Origin: JADGAU01 sp045047105
GTDB lineage: Bacteria > Pseudomonadota > Gammaproteobacteria > GRL18
Length of the DNA: 56,226 nucleotides
Direction: 5' to 3'
Assembly: GCA_045047105.1 (NCBI GenBank)
Contig: JASFYQ010000013.1
Span: 1 to 56,226, forward strand
Part shown: piece after piece, positions 51,741 through 56,226 of the stretch
How positions within the stretch are numbered: position 1 is the first letter of the stretch
Layout of the letters: the number at the start of each line of letters is the position of its first letter
The notes under the pieces: generated by a model
Told to the model about the DNA's origin: nothing
Database searches by the model: none
Seen by the model: the letters and a program-made list of their open reading frames with translations, nothing else
Position numbers and translations under genes: made by a program

Positions 51741-52679
51741 TTACTTATCGGAATTACTTTGCACTATGTTTGTTAATGTATCAACCTGAGCCATTAAATA
51801 ATTAATATAATTTGCTTGTTGATGTACATCGCTGGGTTTTTTCCCCGTTACTTTAATAGCAATAGGAGTAATATTTGTGGTAAAACTTGCTAACTTTATT
51901 AAATTTAACTCTGCAATAATAATCTGGGTTTGATAATAAACATCCTGTGGGCTTTTCTTTTTACCATCAAATGCTGGTACTGATGTGCTAGGCATCTGAT
52001 AAAACTTACGTACTTTATTCAGTGTTCGGCGAACCTTAAGCGAAATTTTAAATACATCGGTAGGGTTTAATCCTGATTGGCTCTGAGGAGCATTAATCTG
52101 GTAACGGCTAGATTTATCAATATTAATTAAAATATATTCTGCATCTGATACAGCTCTTGACATTTGAGCATAGGCTACATTGGGAGAAATATTTTTTTTA
52201 CCTAATATAAGTCGTAGCTTTATAAATACATCCATGGACTTGTTAAATACATCCGTGGGCGTTTTCTGAAAAAAAGTAAGTAAACTTGAGTCTGGTTCAA
52301 GTTGTTGTATATTAGTAACGCGTTTGATTTGTTGCTCTAATATCTCAACCAATAATAAAACATCAGCAGGAGAATACTTCATTGGTGCAACTGCCATAAT
52401 AGGAAAGGGGCGTAAACCTTCTTTAATTTGCAGTTTCCTAAGCATATCAGTACAGGCCATTATCATTTGATATACATGCATGGGCTTTAATTTTTTTTCA
52501 ATATACAGCTGTTCTGACATTTTTAAACCTTTTTCATCCAGCATAGAATCCAGGTGTTGATCAGCCAGATCTAATTTTGCATAAACATCGGAGGGAGTGA
52601 TTTTTGCAATGCTTGTTGTTGCATATAAGAATGAACTTAAAGCTAAAATTAGCATAAGTATTTTTTTATTATTTGACAC
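51741..52679 (-). CDS. Secreted PxDV-repeat protein, first gene of chemosensory block
   Basis: Protein of 312 residues with a Sec signal peptide (KKILMLILALSSFLYATTSIA, cleavage near 25). The mature part is made of regular repeats headed by P-x-D-V-[YFHL]: P29 (PSDVY), P66 (PMHVY), P104 (PADVL), P141 (PTDVF), a weaker P166 (PNVAY), P206 (PTDVF), P244 (PQDVY) and P282 (PSDVH). Steps are 37-38 residues except around the weak copy. Each head is followed by an amphipathic helix (for example KLDLADQHLDSML), suggesting an alpha-helical solenoid. I know no named family. It is 40 bp upstream of two MCPs on the same strand, so a periplasmic partner or ligand-binding role for them is an inference. Confidence 0.85.
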   Translation of the reverse strand: MSNNKKILMLILALSSFLYATTSIAKITPSDVYAKLDLADQHLDSMLDEKGLKMSEQLYIEKKLKPMHVYQMIMACTDMLRKLQIKEGLRPFPIMAVAPMKYSPADVLLLVEILEQQIKRVTNIQQLEPDSSLLTFFQKTPTDVFNKSMDVFIKLRLILGKKNISPNVAYAQMSRAVSDAEYILINIDKSSRYQINAPQSQSGLNPTDVFKISLKVRRTLNKVRKFYQMPSTSVPAFDGKKKSPQDVYYQTQIIIAELNLIKLASFTTNITPIAIKVTGKKPSDVHQQANYINYLMAQVDTLTNIVQSNSDK

Positions 52680-52970
52680 TGATTTATCCTCACATATTTA
52701 ATGTAGTGGTCTATTTCATCAACTAAAATATAAGCCATCCAGTTAACAATAGATGATAATGATTAAAATTCAAGTAAAAAGTGCTGTTAAATCAACCACT
52801 TTGTTTATAATGGAATATATATCTCATTGTTTTAATTATGAAATAATGTTAAGCTATGCAAATATTAAGTTTGTTAATAGTCTAAAATTTGCCTTAATTA
52901 ATTATGTTACAATACAAAATTAAGCAGTTATTAAGAATAAATTAGCCCTATAAAAGGAATAAGAAAAACA
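52680..52970. other. Divergent intergenic region between chemosensory block and rpiA
   Basis: About 290 bp of AT-rich DNA holding the promoters for the 13-kb chemosensory block (leftwards) and for rpiA (rightwards). An AAAAGGA ribosome site for rpiA lies near 52953. No clear -35/-10 pair, sigma-54 or flagellar sigma-28 box stands out by eye. Confidence 0.4.
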
Positions 52971-53624
52971 ATGGATCAAAATGAAATGAAACAGGCAGTA
53001 GCAAAGGCTGCTTTAAAATATATAGAAATAGATACAATTATTGGGGTGGGGACAGGCTCTACTGCCAATTTTTTTATTGATGAATTAGCTACCATTAAAC
53101 ATAAAATTAAAGGGGCTGTTGCTAGTTCAGAAGCAACGGCCGAACGTCTTAAAGGACATGGGATTGAGGTTTTTGATCTCAATATGGTGGATCAAATGTC
53201 TGTATATATTGATGGAGCAGACGAAACCAATAAACACATGCACCTGATTAAAGGCGGAGGCGGAGCTTTAACTCGCGAAAAAATTGTTGCAGCAGTAGCA
53301 AAGAAGTTTGTTTGTATTATTGATGAGACTAAAGAAGTAGGTGTTTTAGGAAAGTTTCCTTTACCTGTAGAAGTTATTCCTATGGCAAGAAGTTATGTTG
53401 CCAGAGAAATTGTTAAATTAGGAGGCGAGCCAGTTTTACGTGAAGGTTTTACTACCGATAATGGAAATATCATTTTAGATATCCATAGTATGGATATTAT
53501 GGAACCAGTTAAATTTGAAAACCAGCTCAATAGTATAGTGGGAGTGGTCACTAATGGTTTATTTGCGGCACGTCCGGCAGATGTTTTATTGGTTGGAACT
53601 CCTGATGGCGTAGAAACTAAATAA
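52971..53624 (+). CDS. rpiA: Ribose-5-phosphate isomerase A
   Basis: Pentose-phosphate pathway enzyme of 217 residues interconverting ribose 5-phosphate and ribulose 5-phosphate. Signatures include IIGVGTGSTANFFIDEL near the start, VASSEATAERLKGHGIEV, DGADETNKHMHLIKGGGGAL with catalytic Asp residues, REKIVAAVAKKFVCIIDETK and PVEVIPMARSYVAREI. The length matches E. coli RpiA (219). It converges with yfbR (14-bp gap). In Pseudomonas rpiA and ilvA are adjacent; here 13 kb of chemosensory genes separate them. Confidence 0.97.
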   Translation: MDQNEMKQAVAKAALKYIEIDTIIGVGTGSTANFFIDELATIKHKIKGAVASSEATAERLKGHGIEVFDLNMVDQMSVYIDGADETNKHMHLIKGGGGALTREKIVAAVAKKFVCIIDETKEVGVLGKFPLPVEVIPMARSYVAREIVKLGGEPVLREGFTTDNGNIILDIHSMDIMEPVKFENQLNSIVGVVTNGLFAARPADVLLVGTPDGVETK

Positions 53625-53638
53625 TTATCTATTGCTCT

Positions 53639-54232
53639 TCACATTTGTTTATATATCTCATCCAAAGTTGCAGTAGTATGGTTGCTAAAGTGATCTTCAA
53701 GATACTGTAGCTCTGGCATGTCTTTTTTAAGCTCTGCTAATTTTAAAATTAAATTAGATTTAACGTGTTCAAACTCATAATTGTGATGTTTGAGTTCAGT
53801 TAAGGTTTTGATATAAGCACAGAATAAATCAGCAGCTTTAACTATTTTTTGATACTCTGGAGCAATTTTTTCTGAAAGAATAATATCATTAAAATCCTCT
53901 TGTAACTCTTGTGGCAGAGCATTTAAGCACATATATTCAGCTTCTAATTCTATTTTTTTAAATTCTCTAGTAATATTTTTATTTAAATATTTGGTTGGAT
54001 TAGGCAAGTCGGAATGAATCACTTCGCTGGCCTCATGATACAAACCAATTACCGCGGCTTTGTTGGGATCCAACTGACCATTAAATTTTTTATTTTTTAT
54101 CACGGCTAATAAGTGTGCTACCACCGCTACCTGATGGCTATGCTGAGCAATATCTTCACTGCGATGGGTAAACATCAATGACCAACGTTTGATCAATGGC
54201 ATTCTGAAAATCCAGGATAAAAAAACCGACAT
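53639..54232 (-). CDS. yfbR: 5'-deoxynucleotidase YfbR (HD domain)
   Basis: HD-domain phosphohydrolase of 197 residues that dephosphorylates deoxyribonucleoside 5'-monophosphates. It follows E. coli YfbR closely: MPLIKRWSLMFTHRSEDIAQ, HSHQVAVVAHLLAVIKN with the first metal His, GLYHEASEVIHSDLPNPTKY with the HD-like pair (here H-E, as in YfbR H-D), and KAADLFCAYIKTLTEL with the last Asp. The H-D pair reading YHEASEV rather than YHDASEV is a substitution worth noting. It lies 22 bp downstream of the cytosolic-type 5'-nucleotidase gene, and the two probably form a nucleotide-salvage pair. Confidence 0.92.
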   Translation of the reverse strand: MSVFLSWIFRMPLIKRWSLMFTHRSEDIAQHSHQVAVVAHLLAVIKNKKFNGQLDPNKAAVIGLYHEASEVIHSDLPNPTKYLNKNITREFKKIELEAEYMCLNALPQELQEDFNDIILSEKIAPEYQKIVKAADLFCAYIKTLTELKHHNYEFEHVKSNLILKLAELKKDMPELQYLEDHFSNHTTATLDEIYKQM

Positions 54233-54253
54233 AAATATTCCTTATTCTACTTT

Positions 54254-55183
54254 TTATTTATTTTTTATGCCATGCGGCACATGAGCGGTAGAAACAAAAT
54301 TGGCTGCTGCATCACAATGTTTGGTTTGATCATCAAAGAAAATGTCTGCACCAAATGCTTTTAAAAACTCCCCCTTGGGCATTCCTCCAAGAAATAATGT
54401 TTCATCAATGCGGATTCCCCATTGGCGTAAAGTTTTTATTACCCGCTCATGTGCTGGAGCACCTCGTGAAGTAACCAGAGCAGTGCGGATAGGGGACTTC
54501 CCCTGAGGAAAAGAGCTTTCAGAAAAGTGGGATTGCAGCTGATGTAACATGCTTAAAAATTCTTTAAATGGCCCTGCGGATAAGGGCGTATCAGCAGAAT
54601 CTTTTTCATACTTATCAAATGCATCTAAGCCGCCCTTTGAAAATACTCGTTCAGATTCATCTGAAAACAATACTGCATCGCCATCAAAGGCAATACGTAA
54701 CTGGCTATTGTTTTGATTAATGCTCACAGAGGGTAATAAAGTTGCTGCTGCAAAACCCTGCTCCAGTGCCTCAGTCACGTCTTTGGGATCGGCGGATAAA
54801 AATAAATCTGTGCCAAAGGCCTGTACATAACGTAGCGGGGTTTCTCCACCTGAAAAGGCCGCTCGAACAATATTTAATTTATGGTGTTCAATCGAGTTAA
54901 AAATACGCAGCCCCGTGTCTGAATTATTGCGCGATAATAAAATAACCTCTACCCGTGGTGCAGAGCTGTGTTCATATTCCCGATTTTGATCGGCGCCTTC
55001 TTCATTCAGTGATAATAATTTTTTAACCAGAGAAAAACCAATGCCAGGTTGCAAGAATTCATTTTCATGCTCCAGCTGGTATTTGCAATAGGCTTCAATC
55101 CCCTGATTAATATAAATCTTATGGCCTTCTTCCAGATCAAATAAGGCCCGTGAAGAAATTGCAATACAGAGTGTTTTATTCAT
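54254..55183 (-). CDS. Cytosolic 5'-nucleotidase-I-like protein
   Basis: Protein of 309 residues of the bacterial 5'-nucleotidase family related to eukaryotic NT5C1 (HAD-like). Visible are CIAISSRALFDLEEGHKIY at the N-terminus, VEVILLSRNNSDTGLRIFNS, AAFSGGETPLRYVQAFGTDL, the HAD-like nucleophile region LRIAFDGDAVLFSDESERVF and the C-terminal GGMPKGEFLKAFGADIFFDD with the metal-binding Asp pair. It probably hydrolyses nucleoside 5'-monophosphates in the cytoplasm. It is followed closely by yfbR and starts 1 bp after the psd stop codon, so all three are likely co-transcribed. Confidence 0.88.
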   Translation of the reverse strand: MNKTLCIAISSRALFDLEEGHKIYINQGIEAYCKYQLEHENEFLQPGIGFSLVKKLLSLNEEGADQNREYEHSSAPRVEVILLSRNNSDTGLRIFNSIEHHKLNIVRAAFSGGETPLRYVQAFGTDLFLSADPKDVTEALEQGFAAATLLPSVSINQNNSQLRIAFDGDAVLFSDESERVFSKGGLDAFDKYEKDSADTPLSAGPFKEFLSMLHQLQSHFSESSFPQGKSPIRTALVTSRGAPAHERVIKTLRQWGIRIDETLFLGGMPKGEFLKAFGADIFFDDQTKHCDAAANFVSTAHVPHGIKNK

Positions 55184-56050
55184 TTAAAGAATATCACCAA
55201 TAATATTGCCTAACTGAATATTATCGCCCTTAGTTAATTGCTCAGAAAGTTTAATCCTGTTTTTGGCAAATAATAAAACTACGGTTGACCCCATATTAAA
55301 GCGTCCCATTTCTTCTGCCTGGGATAATTCAATTGTGCTATTAGGATAATTCCAGTTTTGGATAAACTTTTTGCGTGGAGGACTAATTTCTCCATGCCAT
55401 ACGGTTTCAATACTGGAAACAAAAATAGCCCCTACTTGAATTAGGGCCATGCTACCTGCTGCTGTTTCAAAAATATTGATTACCCGTTCATTGCGGGCAA
55501 ATAATCGGGGAACGATTTTAACTGAAGAATTATTTACACTAAAAAGCTCTCCTGGTACATGGACCATCTGCTGTAATTTACCTTTAAGCGGCATATGGAT
55601 ACGGTGATAATCTTTGGGAGAGAGATAAATGGTTAAAAAAGTTCCCTCTTTAAACTGGTTAGCCAGTTCTGCATTTCCTGCTAATAACTCTGTTAAACTA
55701 AAATGCTGACCCTTGGCCTGAATTAGTTGCTCATCTTCTATTTTTCCTGACTCACTTATCTGACCATCAACAGGAGAAATGATTTTATCGTTATATTGAG
55801 TTAAATCTCGAACATCTGCTTTTAATGAACGGGTAAAAAAATCATTAAAATCAACATAATCTTCTGCTTGAGTTCTTACTGCTTCTTGCATATTAACTGG
55901 GAAGGCTTTGATAAACAGCTTGATTTGATTATTTTTTACCAGTTCATTTTTAATGCGCATAAAGCGATGTATTAAAGCTGAAAGGAAATGTTTGGGTAAT
56001 AGGTAAAAGGGGTAGCTTTTAAGGTAATCGCTCAGGCTAATTTTTTGCAT
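55184..56050 (-). CDS. psd: Phosphatidylserine decarboxylase proenzyme
   Basis: Membrane-associated pyruvoyl enzyme of 288 residues that makes phosphatidylethanolamine. Signatures are NDFFTRSLKADVRDL, SPVDGQISESGKI, TIYLSPKDYHRIHMPLKG with catalytic Asp and His, and the autocleavage site GRFNMGSTVVLLF near residue 254, where the Ser becomes the pyruvoyl group. The canonical LGST reads MGST here, a conservative change just before the cleavage bond. The N-terminus (LSDYLKSYPFYLLPKHFLSA) matches E. coli Psd. It heads a leftward set with the two nucleotidases. Confidence 0.95.
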   Translation of the reverse strand: MQKISLSDYLKSYPFYLLPKHFLSALIHRFMRIKNELVKNNQIKLFIKAFPVNMQEAVRTQAEDYVDFNDFFTRSLKADVRDLTQYNDKIISPVDGQISESGKIEDEQLIQAKGQHFSLTELLAGNAELANQFKEGTFLTIYLSPKDYHRIHMPLKGKLQQMVHVPGELFSVNNSSVKIVPRLFARNERVINIFETAAGSMALIQVGAIFVSSIETVWHGEISPPRKKFIQNWNYPNSTIELSQAEEMGRFNMGSTVVLLFAKNRIKLSEQLTKGDNIQLGNIIGDIL

Positions 56051-56193
56051 GTCTGGTTTTTAAAATAAGTTAATGAAAAAGGTTAATAAAAATAATTTTG
56101 TCTCAATATTTAGTCTATAAAGGTTGGACGAGCTAATATGATTTAATAGAAGAATAAGGTAAAATAGCACAACAATTTAACTATTGTAACTTA

Positions 56194-56226
56194 TTTTATA
56201 ACTACTTTTATAACTACTTTTATAAC
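56194..56226. repeat. Short tandem repeat at right edge
   Basis: TTTTATAACTAC occurs twice in full (56194-56205, 56206-56217) and a third copy is cut after nine bases by the window end. It lies in the AT-rich region upstream of psd, and its true length is unknown. Confidence 0.7.

Overview
The window is AT-rich, densely coded chromosomal DNA from a gammaproteobacterium. Supporting this are a FadE of the DUF1974 type with a FadI/FadJ-like pair, an argS-SPOR gene pair, YcgN, YfbR, a long biosynthetic threonine deaminase next to an rpiA region, and a DUF1841 protein. No rRNA, tRNA, CRISPR array, prophage or intact insertion sequence was seen. The genus cannot be fixed from the sequence alone.

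Layout. (1) 1-5349: a fatty-acid beta-oxidation operon on the minus strand, fadE-fadI-fadJ, with fadJ running off the left edge. (2) 5478-11133: a permuted papain-fold (YiiX-like) protein, a small exported protein, a DUF1841 protein and a large membrane PAS-GGDEF-EAL c-di-GMP enzyme. (3) 11.1-20.6 kb: an accessory stretch showing signs of decay. It has a MAPEG protein, a truncated glutathione S-transferase, AraC, a methyltransferase, a truncated CMD/AhpD-like gene fused head-to-head with a LysR gene, a more GC-rich gene of unknown function, arsenate reductase with a TVP38-flavoprotein fusion, a coiled-coil protein, TetR, and the frameshifted 3' end of a lost response regulator. (4) 20.7-25.6 kb: a three-gene cluster of GltS-like flavoprotein, acetolactate-synthase-like ThDP enzyme and aldehyde dehydrogenase. 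Ten tandem 13-bp repeats sit before the third gene. (5) 25.7-29.9 kb: feoA-feoB-permease-nth, with a Fur-box-like dyad upstream. (6) 30.0-39.2 kb: an MCP, then housekeeping genes (tatD/yjjV, bioA, SPOR protein, argS, ycgN, ilvA). (7) 39.3-52.7 kb: one long chemosensory gene block on the minus strand, in the order periplasmic repeat protein, MCP, MCP, cheW, STAS protein, cheA, cheR, cheB, soluble-type MCP, cheY, cheD. (8) 53-56 kb: rpiA, yfbR, a cytosolic-type 5'-nucleotidase and psd.

The strongest candidate for something undescribed is the start of the chemosensory block. The first gene encodes a secreted protein built of about eight PxDV repeats, seven of them spaced 37-38 residues apart. 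It lies 40 bp upstream of two MCPs with near-identical signalling domains but different sensors, one of which carries a tandemly duplicated sensor module. The block also has a STAS protein, a CheA with an unusual linker, and CheD and an MCP that share an E-I-x-F-F C-terminus. It separates ilvA and rpiA, which are neighbours in Pseudomonas. Second are the fossil genes at 12.0, 14.4 and 20.5 kb, which show that the accessory stretch has lost DNA.
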